From Rhodobacteraceae bacterium EL53 (GTDB taxonomy: Bacteria; Pseudomonadota; Alphaproteobacteria; Rhodobacterales; Rhodobacteraceae): a DNA stretch of 64,000 nt. The first letter of the stretch is position 1, and the number at the start of each line of letters is the position of its first letter. Below are positions 1-8,048 of this stretch, piece by piece. The stretch lies in contig OMPR01000009.1 in the NCBI GenBank assembly GCA_900313015.1, forward strand, positions 297,734 through 361,733, written 5' to 3'. The position numbers and the translations under genes are program-made. The notes below the pieces were generated by a model. That model did not search any database and had not been told where the DNA came from. It was given only the letters and a program-made list of their open reading frames with translations.

Positions 1-260
1 CTTGGGGATCGTGGCTATGATGCGGATTGGTTCCGGGAAGCCCTTGTAGATATGGGAATAACGCCTTGCATCCCCGGACGAAAGTCACGCGGCAAGGCCG
101 TCAAATATGACAAACGTCGATATTAACGCCGCAATCGTATCGAGATCATGTTTGGCCGCTTGAAAGATTGGAGGCGCGTGGCAACCCGCTATGACAGATA
201 TGCCCAAAGGTGTTCCTTTCGACCATCGCTCTCGCCGCAACCGTAATATTCTAGTTATGA
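1..260 (+). pseudogene. IS5-family transposase, 3' remnant with stop and frameshift
   Basis: Frame 1 of the window reads directly into a DDE transposase C-terminus: the DRGYDADWF block that carries the second catalytic Asp, then RNRIEIMFGRLKDWRR, which has the R-x3-E-x6-K pattern of IS5-family enzymes. An in-frame TAA lies at 124-126 between the two blocks. About 2 extra bases near 199-200 shift the frame so that the usual C-terminal residues continue in another frame, where a TAG at 252-254 interrupts them again. The element is therefore dead. Its 5' part lies outside the window. The sequence gagtcccgtgcc just after 259 may be the right inverted repeat, but there is no left end here to compare it with. 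Confidence 0.85.
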
Positions 261-269
261 GTCCCGTGC

Positions 270-947
270 CTAGTTCGCCAGAAGGTGGGTTTTGATCCGT
301 TGGTAGCCGTATCCGATGTGGGTGCGCTGGATGTACCCGATTGCAGCAACATCGCCGAGTTCTAGCGCGGTGTTGATGTCGCTTAGTTCCGCCACCAGTG
401 CTTGGGCCATTTCAGAACCTCTTTGGTTGCTCTGCCGATACCAGGTGCTGGCCGCCTGACAATAGGTCTGCCACCAAAATGATCTTAGGGTCCCATTGCC
501 GATCAGGCTGGTGATTAGAACATGCAGGCGATGATTGATCTCGATGTATTGCCGGGGACCGAAATCAGTGCGCAGTGCTTTTGCCTCTTGCAGCAATGTC
601 CGACCCATTTCGCAATCGGTTTCGGTGATCGTGCAGGGTGACATGGTGCCGATTAGCGCCGCGATCTCTAGCCGCATCTCATAGACATGGCGGATTTGCT
701 CGGCAGACAACGCGACAACGACCGTGCCCACTCCATTTCGGGTTTCCACCAGACCCAGATGGCTGATCCGGCTGATCGCATCGCGAATCGGGGTTCTGCT
801 GACACCAAATTCCGCAGCCAGTTCAGCCTCTTTCAGCTGTTCGCCTGGCGGGTAATCCAGAAAACAAATTCGTTGCACAATTTCCAGCTGGATGTCTTCG
901 ACCGTACTTTTGAGTTCAGTCGCAGTAGTTTTCTGAGCGAGGGACAT
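270..947 (-). CDS. GntR-family (FCD subfamily) transcriptional regulator
   Basis: A 225-residue protein with an N-terminal winged helix-turn-helix around residues 40-78 (AELAAEFGVSRTPIRDAI, then the wing ETRNGVGT) and an all-helical C-terminal half typical of the FCD ligand-binding domain. FCD regulators usually sense organic acids and repress nearby catabolic genes. It is transcribed away from the M24 hydrolase/amidase pair at 1087-3041, and the 139-bp gap holds a pair of 13-bp inverted repeats, so local control of that pair is the simplest reading. The ligand is unknown. The 3' end lies about 10 bp from an insertion-sequence remnant, but the gene itself looks intact and of normal length. 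Confidence 0.9.
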   Translation of the reverse strand: MSLAQKTTATELKSTVEDIQLEIVQRICFLDYPPGEQLKEAELAAEFGVSRTPIRDAISRISHLGLVETRNGVGTVVVALSAEQIRHVYEMRLEIAALIGTMSPCTITETDCEMGRTLLQEAKALRTDFGPRQYIEINHRLHVLITSLIGNGTLRSFWWQTYCQAASTWYRQSNQRGSEMAQALVAELSDINTALELGDVAAIGYIQRTHIGYGYQRIKTHLLAN

Positions 948-966
948 AAGAAACTTCCTTGGTTAT

Positions 967-1042
967 AGATGCATACACCAAAGGCAGATAAGATACAATA
1001 CTGGCCCAATTATTAAATTTGACTCGTTAGGTGTATACAGCT
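967..1042. promoter_or_regulatory. Paired operator-like inverted repeats in the GntR / M24 divergent promoter
   Basis: AGATGCATACACC (967-979) and GGTGTATACAGCT (1030-1042) are inverted copies of one another with 11 of 13 positions matching. The right copy contains a perfect 8-bp palindrome, TGTATACA (1032-1039). Short palindromes with a TNTANNA-like core are typical FCD-GntR operators. Two sites spaced about 63 bp apart, flanking the probable divergent promoters, would suit autoregulation plus control of the downstream hydrolase genes. Binding itself is inferred. Confidence 0.55.
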
Positions 1043-1086
1043 ATCCGTATGGGAAACCTTCCACCTAGAAAACTGAGGGAACTATT

Positions 1087-2244
1087 ATGCTCGACGAAGC
1101 CAAAGCCCGCACCGTTGCCCTACAGGCGCGCATGAAGGACCAGGGCATCCAGCTTGCTGTTTTCACGGATGAAAGCTCAATCGCTTATCTCGCGGGGTTC
1201 TGGGGCTATCTTGGCATTGAATTTGGTCGCCCCACTATGCTGGTCGTTAATGCTGATGAGGCGCCTGTTGTGATCACGCCTCTGATGGAAAGCGAAATGG
1301 TGGGCGCAATGACATGGGTCGAAGATGTTCGCACTTGGGAGGACATGGGCCAGCGTACTTGGGGACGTGCCCTTGCGGGTGCTCTGGGTGACAAACCGGA
1401 TAAGATCTGGGTGGAACGCAGCAGCATCCCCGCAATTGTGCGAAACCATTTGGACGACACCTATCCTAGTGTCCCAATCAAGGATATCTCGCCCGTTCTG
1501 GGGGCCATGCGGATGATCAAGTCCCCATTTGAAATTCAGGTGATGAAAGAAGCAGGCCAGATCGCAGGTGCGATGATGAAGGCCGCGCATGGCAGCTTGC
1601 AACAGGGTACTCAGGAATATGAAAGCGCACTGGCCGTGATCGAGGCCGGGTCGCGCAAGGCGGCAACCTTTCTGACGGACAAGGGTTGGGACAGGTTCGT
1701 CTCGCCGATGATCCACAATCTGCAGATCCTGCAAAGTGGCAAGGACACATCCATGGTGCACCGCCGTGCCTCGGTGCGTCACTATCAGCGTGCCGATCCG
1801 GTCTATTTCTGCTTTTGCAACATGGCGCAGTTCAAGCAATACAAACTGGGTTTTGACCGGATGTTCCATATTGGCGAGGTGCACGATGACGCCGCCCGTG
1901 TGCAACAGGCCGCCATTGACGCCCAACAGGCCGCTATCGCCGCCATTCGCCCTGGCATCGAAGCACAGGACGTGGCCGCGGCTGCAAACGAGGTTTATGC
2001 TGATCGCGGGTATGAGACCGGTTATCGCACCGGGCGGTCGATTGGTGTGGCCTACCTTGAGGCACCAGAGTTAAAAACCGGCGACACCACCATTCTGCAA
2101 CCCGGCATGACCTTTGCCGTGGATGGGGGCATTTCGATTGATGGGGTGACTGCAGGGCGCATCGGCGATTCCGTCGTGGTGACAGAGACGGGGTTTGACT
2201 ACATCACCGAGTATCCCCGCACATTGCTGGTTACGGATAGTTAA
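1087..2244 (+). CDS. M24 (creatinase/prolidase-fold) hydrolase lacking metal ligands
   Basis: The 385-residue length and two-domain layout match the pita-bread M24 family: an N-terminal creatinase-like domain (to about residue 145) and a C-terminal catalytic fold containing PGIEAQDVAAAANEVY and LQPGMTFAVDGG. In metallopeptidases the metal is held by two Asp, one His and two Glu. Here the Asp-Asp segment reads PVYFCFCNMAQF...GFDRMF, the usual first Glu is replaced in AVDGG, and the last Glu is replaced in TAGRIGD. This resembles creatinase and ectoine-hydrolase-type members, which act on C-N bonds without metal. The stop lies 2 bp before the start of a nitrilase-family gene, suggesting sequential hydrolysis of one amide-containing substrate. 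The substrate cannot be read from sequence. Confidence 0.8.
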   Translation: MLDEAKARTVALQARMKDQGIQLAVFTDESSIAYLAGFWGYLGIEFGRPTMLVVNADEAPVVITPLMESEMVGAMTWVEDVRTWEDMGQRTWGRALAGALGDKPDKIWVERSSIPAIVRNHLDDTYPSVPIKDISPVLGAMRMIKSPFEIQVMKEAGQIAGAMMKAAHGSLQQGTQEYESALAVIEAGSRKAATFLTDKGWDRFVSPMIHNLQILQSGKDTSMVHRRASVRHYQRADPVYFCFCNMAQFKQYKLGFDRMFHIGEVHDDAARVQQAAIDAQQAAIAAIRPGIEAQDVAAAANEVYADRGYETGYRTGRSIGVAYLEAPELKTGDTTILQPGMTFAVDGGISIDGVTAGRIGDSVVVTETGFDYITEYPRTLLVTDS

Positions 2245-2246
2245 GG

Positions 2247-3041
2247 ATGAGCCGCTCGTTTCGACTTGCAGTCGGTCAATCGCCCGCAAAATTGACCACG
2301 GTGCGTGATCGTTTGGATTGGCTGACGGGCGTGATGCCCGCAGTCGCCGCCGAGGGTGCCGACCTTCTGCTGCTGCCCGAGCTTTTTGCCAGTGGCTATA
2401 ACATTGGCGAGCAGGTCGTTGCGCGGGCTGAACCTGCTGACGGTCCCATTGCGCATGCCATTGCGACGCTTGCCAGAATCCACGGGGTCGCAATCCACTA
2501 TGGGTTTCCCGAAGTCGATGGAGAGGTGATCTTTAACGCGGCGCAGTGCATCGGCCCGGACGGCACGCGTTTGGGCGGGCACCGTAAATTGGTCATTCCG
2601 CCGGGCTTAGAGGGGGATCATTTCACACCCGGTAGAGAGTGCGCACTTTTCTCTTATCGGGATGTGCGAATAGCAACACTGATTTGCTATGACGCCGAAT
2701 TCCCGGAGACGGCGCGGCATGTGGCCTCAATGGGGGCAGAGCTTGTCCTGGTGCCCACCGCCCTTGGCGCTCAGTGGGATTGGGTGGCGCAACGCATGAT
2801 CCCGACACGTGCTTTTGAAAACGGAGTCTTTCTAGCCTATGCCAACAGTGCTGGCAGCGAACACGGCATGGAGTTTCTGGGGCAAAGCTTTATCGCAACG
2901 CCAGACGGGCAAGAACTGGCACGCGCAGGTGCACATCCCGAGATAATCTATGGTACGTTGCAACTGGACAAAGTGTCAGCCGCGCAAACACGGCTTCCTT
3001 ATTTAGCGGATCGTGAAACGCTGAATGAAGTAATGCGTTAA
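2247..3041 (+). CDS. Nitrilase-superfamily carbon-nitrogen hydrolase (amidase)
   Basis: A 264-residue protein with the complete nitrilase-superfamily catalytic set: Glu45 in LLPELF, Lys114 in GHRKL, Cys147 in LICYDAEFPE, and a supporting Glu122 in GLEGDHF. The length suits a single-domain aliphatic amidase, omega-amidase or carbamoylase-like enzyme; there is no signal peptide, so it is cytoplasmic. It is only 2 bp downstream of the M24 hydrolase and must be co-transcribed with it. A likely role is releasing ammonia from the amide or carbamoyl product of the M24 step; this is inference from pairing. The specific branch of the superfamily was not identifiable by eye. Confidence 0.85.
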   Translation: MSRSFRLAVGQSPAKLTTVRDRLDWLTGVMPAVAAEGADLLLLPELFASGYNIGEQVVARAEPADGPIAHAIATLARIHGVAIHYGFPEVDGEVIFNAAQCIGPDGTRLGGHRKLVIPPGLEGDHFTPGRECALFSYRDVRIATLICYDAEFPETARHVASMGAELVLVPTALGAQWDWVAQRMIPTRAFENGVFLAYANSAGSEHGMEFLGQSFIATPDGQELARAGAHPEIIYGTLQLDKVSAAQTRLPYLADRETLNEVMR

Positions 3042-3165
3042 CCTGCACCCAAAAGCTGCCTAGTCCCGCACCTCTACCATTCGATCATGCTTTTTTTGGC
3101 CGCGCTTGCAGCGAAGGTCTGCACTTTCCAATGCAGATGCGGCATGCAGCCAAAGAGATGTCGCC

Positions 3166-3425
3166 AGATCACGCGACTTTGGAAAGGGCGCTATCTGGGC
3201 AAAGCCGTCGTTGCCAATGTCCAATGAAGGTTGCACTAAACCATCGAAGGCTTGGAAGGTCTGTTTCCAGCCCAAAGCGGACATGGCGCTTCGACACTCC
3301 GGGCGGATTGCTGACTTTCTCTGCAAGTGCGAAGCAACTGTGCCAAGACGTCGGGAGCCGACATTCAAGCAACCCTGAAACAACGTAATTCGCTGCACCG
3401 CCGCAAGGCGGCACTGAGCCCAATC
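3166..3425 (+). repeat. Dispersed intergenic repeat, copy A
   Basis: This gene-free stretch holds several blocks shared with other intergenic regions of the window. The segment 3294-3421 is an inverted copy of 40727-40854: comparing base by base I find one mismatch in 128 positions. It includes a perfect hairpin, CCGCCGCAAGGCGG (3398-3411), with a GCAA loop. The core AGCCCAAAGCGGACA (3269-3283) recurs at about 14847, 25214, 31404, 40864 and 60062. The segment 3181-3213 (GGAAAGGGCGCTATCTGGG and following bases) resembles the left ends of copies C and D. Reading frames here are by-products of the repeat. Confidence 0.85.
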
Positions 3426-3745
3426 TGTAAATTTGATTTTCTCGCTGCTTGCGCTCGCAGAACGAATATTGCTGCAACTGCGCAAATTTCTACGCCGCTG
3501 AGCGGCAGAAAAACCGGTCATTCATGCAAACCGCAGCGAGAACAATACACTCAAGGGCTGATTTGCAGACCAAACTAACCTCCGCTTAGTTACGCCAAAG
3601 GTTACTTTTTGTTTTACGAATTTGGCAGAAAACGATTTGAAAGTGACCATGGTGAATCTCTTTGCTGACATTGCCCGTCTGGACAGGCGAATACGCATCA
3701 ACAAGCCCAATCTTGAACTCCACAAACATCTTGAAATCCATTCGA
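3426..3745. other. Intergenic, no gene seen
   Basis: No reading frame with recognisable protein features. It holds the tail of repeat copy A, including GCCGCTGAGCGGC (about 3492-3504), and AT-richer sequence running into the 3' end of the HAD-fold gene. Open frames in several phases lack family resemblance. Confidence 0.6.
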
Positions 3746-4660
3746 TCAGATTCGGCTGAGTCGCCAATCTGCAAAAAGGTGCGCTTGTTTTGAGAATGGC
3801 TGCGTATCGTAGCCCGCAAACAAGCCATCCTGCGTGACAAGCACCGTGCGCCACCCACGTGCCGCGGCACCCAGAATATCCGTGTGGAGAGTATCACCGC
3901 ACATGGCAATCCGCTCAGGGGTCAGCGATGCCAGTGACGCCTCGATCAGGTCATAAACCTCTGGGAAAGGCTTTCCAAAGAAATGTACATAGCCTGGGAA
4001 TTGGTCGGCAATCTGGTGGCCATAATGCCCCGGTTCAATGGAAAATCCGTTGTCGCGAGGAGCGGCCAGATCTGCGTTTGCGATCAACACCTTTCGCGGG
4101 CGCTGCTGCATCGCTGATACCAGCAAATCTTGACGCGAGGTGGTCCAGTCAGCAGTTGACAGAAACAAGAATTGTTCGACTTTGTCATAGTGGTCGGAAT
4201 TGTCTTTCAGGCGCGTCACGCTGCCAGGCAGGTCATTCAGCGGATCAGTGTCGGCGGCGATAACGCCCCAATGCCCCTCGCTCAGGTTTTGAAGGGCTGC
4301 TTCCCTACTGGTGATGATTTCGTCGTCCTCGACGCGCAATCCAAGTCGTTTGAATTTTGCGATGGCACCCTCTCGGTCGTAGCTGGCGGCATTGGTGAGG
4401 ATGCGGATGGCGCAGCCCCGTGCGCGCAGCTGATCCAGCCGTCTATCAGCACCGGGGATCATCGTTTCGCCCACGTTCAGTACGCCAAATGCGTCAAAAA
4501 CAAAGGCATCGACTTGATCGGCGATTTCTAGCAATGACCTGATACTAAGCGAGGCTTCGCGGGCGCTCACGTCCGGAAATCGTGCACGCACTTCCTCATA
4601 ACGATCAAAAATCGACTGCGTTGTCAGCATGCTTCCCCATTTCGTTTTCTGATCGTTCAC
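3746..4660 (-). CDS. HAD-superfamily class IIA phosphatase-like protein
   Basis: A 304-residue protein with all four HAD motifs: motif I FDAFGVLN (about 55-62), motif II ILTNAAS, motif III Lys in GKPFPEVY, and motif IV MCGDTLHTDI. The insert between motifs II and III is the class IIA cap, as in glycerol-phosphate and pyridoxal-phosphate phosphatases. The residue two after the nucleophile Asp, normally the acid/base Asp of DxD, is Phe here. Members of this subgroup commonly have an aromatic residue at that place, and their activity is uncertain. It is transcribed divergently from the DeoR-led ABC/phosphodiesterase operon across a 15-bp inverted repeat, so co-regulation and a role in the same phosphorylated-substrate pathway are likely. 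Met11 is an alternative start. Confidence 0.85.
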   Translation of the reverse strand: MNDQKTKWGSMLTTQSIFDRYEEVRARFPDVSAREASLSIRSLLEIADQVDAFVFDAFGVLNVGETMIPGADRRLDQLRARGCAIRILTNAASYDREGAIAKFKRLGLRVEDDEIITSREAALQNLSEGHWGVIAADTDPLNDLPGSVTRLKDNSDHYDKVEQFLFLSTADWTTSRQDLLVSAMQQRPRKVLIANADLAAPRDNGFSIEPGHYGHQIADQFPGYVHFFGKPFPEVYDLIEASLASLTPERIAMCGDTLHTDILGAAARGWRTVLVTQDGLFAGYDTQPFSKQAHLFADWRLSRI

Positions 4661-4704
4661 TTGGGTATTACCTTAAAGAAAATTCCCCTAAGCGAAAGTC
4701 AAAA

Positions 4705-4823
4705 CAACAAAACAACATTAATTTGAAAGTCGTCGACAATCGATTCTCTTGATTTTCATAGTTTTTCAGTCGGCGCGCTGCAAAACCCAGGTTGGGCGGC
4801 AGAACAAAAATGTTGTTTTGTTG
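4705..4823. promoter_or_regulatory. Perfect 15-bp inverted repeat flanking divergent promoters (candidate DeoR operators)
   Basis: CAACAAAACAACATT (4705-4719) recurs as its exact reverse complement AATGTTGTTTTGTTG (4809-4823). The two lie in an AT-rich 210-bp gap between the HAD gene (minus) and the DeoR regulator (plus), each arm close to one of the starts. DeoR/GlpR-type repressors bind A/T-rich repeated boxes and loop DNA between distant sites, so these arms are good candidates for operators of the adjacent DeoR protein. Which protein binds is inferred. Confidence 0.6.
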
Positions 4824-4870
4824 CTTTTCAGGGATTATCGTTGCGGAAGACTCAAGGCCGTGGGGGTGGA

Positions 4871-5650
4871 ATGTCATCAAAAAAACAAAGACGACGCGAA
4901 GCAATCTCGGCTTTGGTGCTTGAGCAAGGTGCTGTGACCGTTGGTTCACTTGCTGAGCGATTTGATGTGTCTATGCAAACGATCCGCCGCGATGTGGATA
5001 CCCTTTGTGAGGGCGACATGCTGCACCGTGTCCATGGCCGCATCGAGCTTAGCGAAGAATTTCTGAATACGCCCTTCGATCAACGTGCTGGCACGAACTT
5101 GTTGGGTAAGCGCGCCATCGGAGAGGCCGCCGCCCATTTGATTCCAGATGGATCTAGTTTGTTTATCTCCATCGGATCTACCCCGCTTAGTGTGGCGCAG
5201 GCACTACGTCGTCGCAAAGGGCTGACCGTCATCACTAACAACCTGAGTGCAGCGATGGCGCTAAGCGAAGAAGTCTCAAACCGGATCATCCTGCCCGGTG
5301 GTGAGTTGCGTTTGCCGGATCGCGATATTCTGGGCAACGAAGTGTTGGATTTCTTTGGGCGTTTCCGCGCGGATTTCGCCGTTTTTGGCGCTGCCGGAAT
5401 TGCGGAAGACGGCGGGTTGCTGGAATTTCACACAACCGAAGTAAGCGCGACACAAAAGATTTGTGAGAATGCCAAACAATCTCTTTTGGTGATCGACGGG
5501 TCAAAGTTCGGGCGTCAAGCCCCTGCATTGGGCGACAATATAGCTGACATGGACCGGATCATCATCGACCGACGGCCGGGGGCGCAATTTGCGCCTTTGC
5601 TGAACAACATCAAAGATCGCCTGCTTGTGGCTGAAGGACATGCAACATGA
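4871..5650 (+). CDS. DeoR/GlpR-family transcriptional repressor
   Basis: The DeoR helix-turn-helix lies near the N-terminus (GSLAERFDVSMQTIRRDVDTL), followed by a sugar-phosphate-isomerase-like effector domain with the typical ITNNLSAAMAL, IILPGGELR and DFAVFGAAGI motifs and the late LVIDGSKFG segment. These proteins respond to phosphorylated intermediates. I prefer the ATG at 4871, preceded closely by GGGGGTGGA, giving 259 residues and starting MSSKKQRR; an ATG ten codons upstream would add a sequence not typical of the family. The stop overlaps the start of the ABC ATPase (ATGA), so this regulator is the first gene of the operon it probably controls. Confidence 0.9.
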   Translation: MSSKKQRRREAISALVLEQGAVTVGSLAERFDVSMQTIRRDVDTLCEGDMLHRVHGRIELSEEFLNTPFDQRAGTNLLGKRAIGEAAAHLIPDGSSLFISIGSTPLSVAQALRRRKGLTVITNNLSAAMALSEEVSNRIILPGGELRLPDRDILGNEVLDFFGRFRADFAVFGAAGIAEDGGLLEFHTTEVSATQKICENAKQSLLVIDGSKFGRQAPALGDNIADMDRIIIDRRPGAQFAPLLNNIKDRLLVAEGHAT

Positions 5651-6666
5651 CAACAACACCGTTTGTGAAGCTCGACGGCGTAGCAAAGCGTTGGAACGGC
5701 CAATTGGGCGTTGAAGGCATCACGCTGGATATTCCCGAGGGCAGTTTCACCGCGCTTCTGGGCCCGTCTGGATGCGGGAAATCTACAACGCTGCGCCTGT
5801 TGGCGGGGCTGGAATTGCCCGACGAGGGCAAGATCGAGATTGATGGCAAGGACGTGACAACAAGTGCGGCATCGGACCGAAACCTGTCGATGGTGTTTCA
5901 GTCCTATGCGCTGTTTCCGCACTTGTCGGTCGCCGAAAATGTCATGTTCGGCCTAAAGGTCCGGCGCGTCCCAAAGAAGGAGCGGCTTGAAAAGCTGCAC
6001 CGCGCTCTGGAAATCACCGGGTTGCTGGGGCTTGAAAACCGCAAGCCCGGCGAATTGTCGGGCGGACAGCGCCAACGTGTCGCCTTGGCCCGTGCGATCG
6101 TGGCGGGGCAACGTTTATGCTTGATGGACGAACCGCTGTCGAATTTGGACGCAAAACTGCGCAATGCTGTGCGCAAGGATATCAAAAAGCTTCAGCGCGA
6201 TCTGGGCATCACAGTGGTTTACGTTACTCACGATCAAACCGAAGCGATGAGCATGGCGGACACCGTTGTGCTCATGAAGGACGGGCATATCCAGCAGGTC
6301 GGTTCGCCCGAGGATTTGTATAGCAGGCCCAACAACACCTTCGTGGCCGAGTTTGTCGGCGCGCCGCCGATGGCGTTGCTTCAGTCGTCCGTTTTGGACG
6401 GGTTCGGCGCGGACAAGACAATCGGGATCAGAGCCGAGAATATCCAGATTGTGCCAAAGGGCGAAGGACGGATGCGCTGCACCGTCAATGAAAGCGAATT
6501 TCTGGGGGCAGAGACACTGATTGGTCTGGATCACGCAGGCGCTGCGGGGCTCTGTGTGCTTAAGCCGGGTCTTTCGATGATGGCCGAAGGCAACGAGATC
6601 GACATTTCCTTTCACGACGAAAATCTGCACGTCTTCGACGCTGCGGGCCAACGACTGGCGGGGTGA
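5647..6666 (+). CDS. ABC transporter ATP-binding subunit (UgpC/MalK type)
   Basis: A 339-residue ATPase with Walker A GPSGCGKST (39-47), Q-loop Gln84, signature LSGGQ (136-140), Walker B ending LMDEP, and switch His194 in VTHDQTEAMS. The roughly 100 residues after the ATPase domain form the OB-fold regulatory region found in MalK/UgpC/MsmK proteins (IRAENIQ). This class energises uptake of sugars, glycerol phosphate and related polar solutes. It overlaps the regulator by 4 bp (ATGA) and precedes the binding protein and both permease genes, giving a complete importer. The substrate class is suggested by the downstream phosphodiesterase rather than by this subunit. Confidence 0.92.
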   Translation: MTTTPFVKLDGVAKRWNGQLGVEGITLDIPEGSFTALLGPSGCGKSTTLRLLAGLELPDEGKIEIDGKDVTTSAASDRNLSMVFQSYALFPHLSVAENVMFGLKVRRVPKKERLEKLHRALEITGLLGLENRKPGELSGGQRQRVALARAIVAGQRLCLMDEPLSNLDAKLRNAVRKDIKKLQRDLGITVVYVTHDQTEAMSMADTVVLMKDGHIQQVGSPEDLYSRPNNTFVAEFVGAPPMALLQSSVLDGFGADKTIGIRAENIQIVPKGEGRMRCTVNESEFLGAETLIGLDHAGAAGLCVLKPGLSMMAEGNEIDISFHDENLHVFDAAGQRLAG

Positions 6667-6713
6667 AAACCACCTGCTGACACGACAATGAACGAAAACA
6701 ATGGGAGAGAGAG

Positions 6714-7982
6714 ATGAAACTATTTTCGACAACAGGATTGGGTCTGGCGACGGCTATGGCCGTTGGTCTTGCCGCGCCAGCAAGCGCTGAAACCGAACTG
6801 ACGATGTATTACCCGATTGCTGTCGGGGGCGCATTGACCGAAGTGGTGGATGGCATCGTGGCCGACTTTGAAGCCGCGAACCCTGACATCAAGGTGAACG
6901 CGATCTATTCGGGCAACTACGATGACACGCGCGTCCGTGCGCTTTCAGCGCTTGCCTCTGGTGAACCTGCCCAATTGGCGGTGATGTTTTCCATCGATGC
7001 CTATGACCTGATCGAACAGGAACTGGTTATCCCACTAGAAGACGTTGCGACATCTGATGCTGACAAGGAATGGCTGGGTAGTTTCTATCCTGCACTGATG
7101 GCCAACGGCCTGATCGAAGGCCAGACATGGGGTATCCCGTTTCAGCGCTCCACGATTGTGGCCTATTATAACAAGGACTTGTTCCGCGCGGCAGGCCTCG
7201 ACCCGGAAGCACCACCAACGACGTGGGACGAGATGATCTCGATGGGTAAGGCCTTGACCCAGGGCGACACTTACGGCCTGATGATCCCCTCCACCGGATA
7301 TCCCTATTGGATGTTCCAAGCACTTGCGATCCAGAATGGCAAAGAGGTCATGTCCGGCGATGGTCTGACCACCTATTTCGACGACCCAACCGTTGTGGAA
7401 ACACTGGAGTTCTGGAAATCGCTTTCAGCTGAACATGGCATTATGCCAACAGGCACCGTTGAATGGGGCACACTACGTCAGGCATTCCTTGAAGGCCAAA
7501 CCGCGATGATGTGGCATTCAACCGGCAATCTGACTGCGGTAAAAAAAGGCGCTAGCTTTGATTTCGGTGTGGCGGAATTGCCTGCAAATGTGCGCAAAGG
7601 CTCCCCAACGGGTGGCGGCAACTTCTACATGTTCAAAGACACAACAGATGAAGAACGCGCCGCAGCACTCAAGCTGATGCAATTCATGACGTCGCCTGAA
7701 CAGGCCGCGGCATGGTCCATCGGCACAGGCTACATGGGTGTGTCATCCGCAGCCTACGAGACAGATGCTTTGAAGGCCTACACGGCTGAATTCCCGCCTG
7801 CCTTGGTGGCGCGCAACCAGCTGGAAAACGCTGTGGCTGAATTCTCCACCTTCGAGACAGCCCGCGTGCGTGATGGCCTGAACAATGCGATCCAATCAGC
7901 TTTGACCGGCGCGAAAGAACCAGCTGAAGCGCTGGCCGAGGCACAAGCCGCCGCTGTGCGCCTGCTCAAAGACTACCAGTAA
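6714..7982 (+). CDS. ABC transporter periplasmic binding protein (family 1, UgpB-like)
   Basis: A 422-residue protein with a cleavable signal peptide (MKLFSTTGLGLATAMAVGL then APASA, cleavage near residue 25) and the cluster B binding-protein fold of MalE/UgpB relatives: ANPDIKVNAIYSGNY near the N-terminus, WGIPFQRSTIVAYYNKDLF, and TGGGNFYMFKDTTDEERAAALKLMQFM. The motif around GGGNFYMF is close to what is seen in glycerol-3-phosphate binders, where a Gly-rich loop contacts phosphate, but I cannot call the ligand from this alone. A GAGAGAG ribosome site lies just upstream. A strong hairpin follows the stop, as is common after highly expressed binding-protein genes. Confidence 0.9.
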   Translation: MKLFSTTGLGLATAMAVGLAAPASAETELTMYYPIAVGGALTEVVDGIVADFEAANPDIKVNAIYSGNYDDTRVRALSALASGEPAQLAVMFSIDAYDLIEQELVIPLEDVATSDADKEWLGSFYPALMANGLIEGQTWGIPFQRSTIVAYYNKDLFRAAGLDPEAPPTTWDEMISMGKALTQGDTYGLMIPSTGYPYWMFQALAIQNGKEVMSGDGLTTYFDDPTVVETLEFWKSLSAEHGIMPTGTVEWGTLRQAFLEGQTAMMWHSTGNLTAVKKGASFDFGVAELPANVRKGSPTGGGNFYMFKDTTDEERAAALKLMQFMTSPEQAAAWSIGTGYMGVSSAAYETDALKAYTAEFPPALVARNQLENAVAEFSTFETARVRDGLNNAIQSALTGAKEPAEALAEAQAAAVRLLKDYQ

Positions 7983-7993
7983 GTATACCGTTA

Positions 7994-8020
7994 GGGCCGG
8001 CGCGCTGTTTGTGCCGGCCC
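7994..8020 (+). promoter_or_regulatory. Intercistronic stem-loop after the binding-protein gene
   Basis: GGGCCGGC (7994-8001) pairs perfectly with GCCGGCCC (8013-8020) around an 11-base loop, 12 bp after the stop of the binding protein and 29 bp before the first permease. There is no strong T run, so it is more likely a 3' stabiliser or partial terminator that raises binding-protein mRNA over permease mRNA than a full terminator. Confidence 0.6.
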
Positions 8021-8048
8021 ATCTTTTGTCACGCAGCGGAGACGCACC

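Noticed and set aside
1177..1926. 249-codon minus-strand frame opposite the M24 gene
   Set aside because: Shadow of a gene with clear family motifs on the plus strand; His/Arg-rich translation without any domain.
3060..3578. Several overlapping frames of about 80-150 codons on both strands
   Set aside because: They lie in repeat copy A, and parts recur in repeat copy E; the repetition is of DNA, not of a conserved protein.
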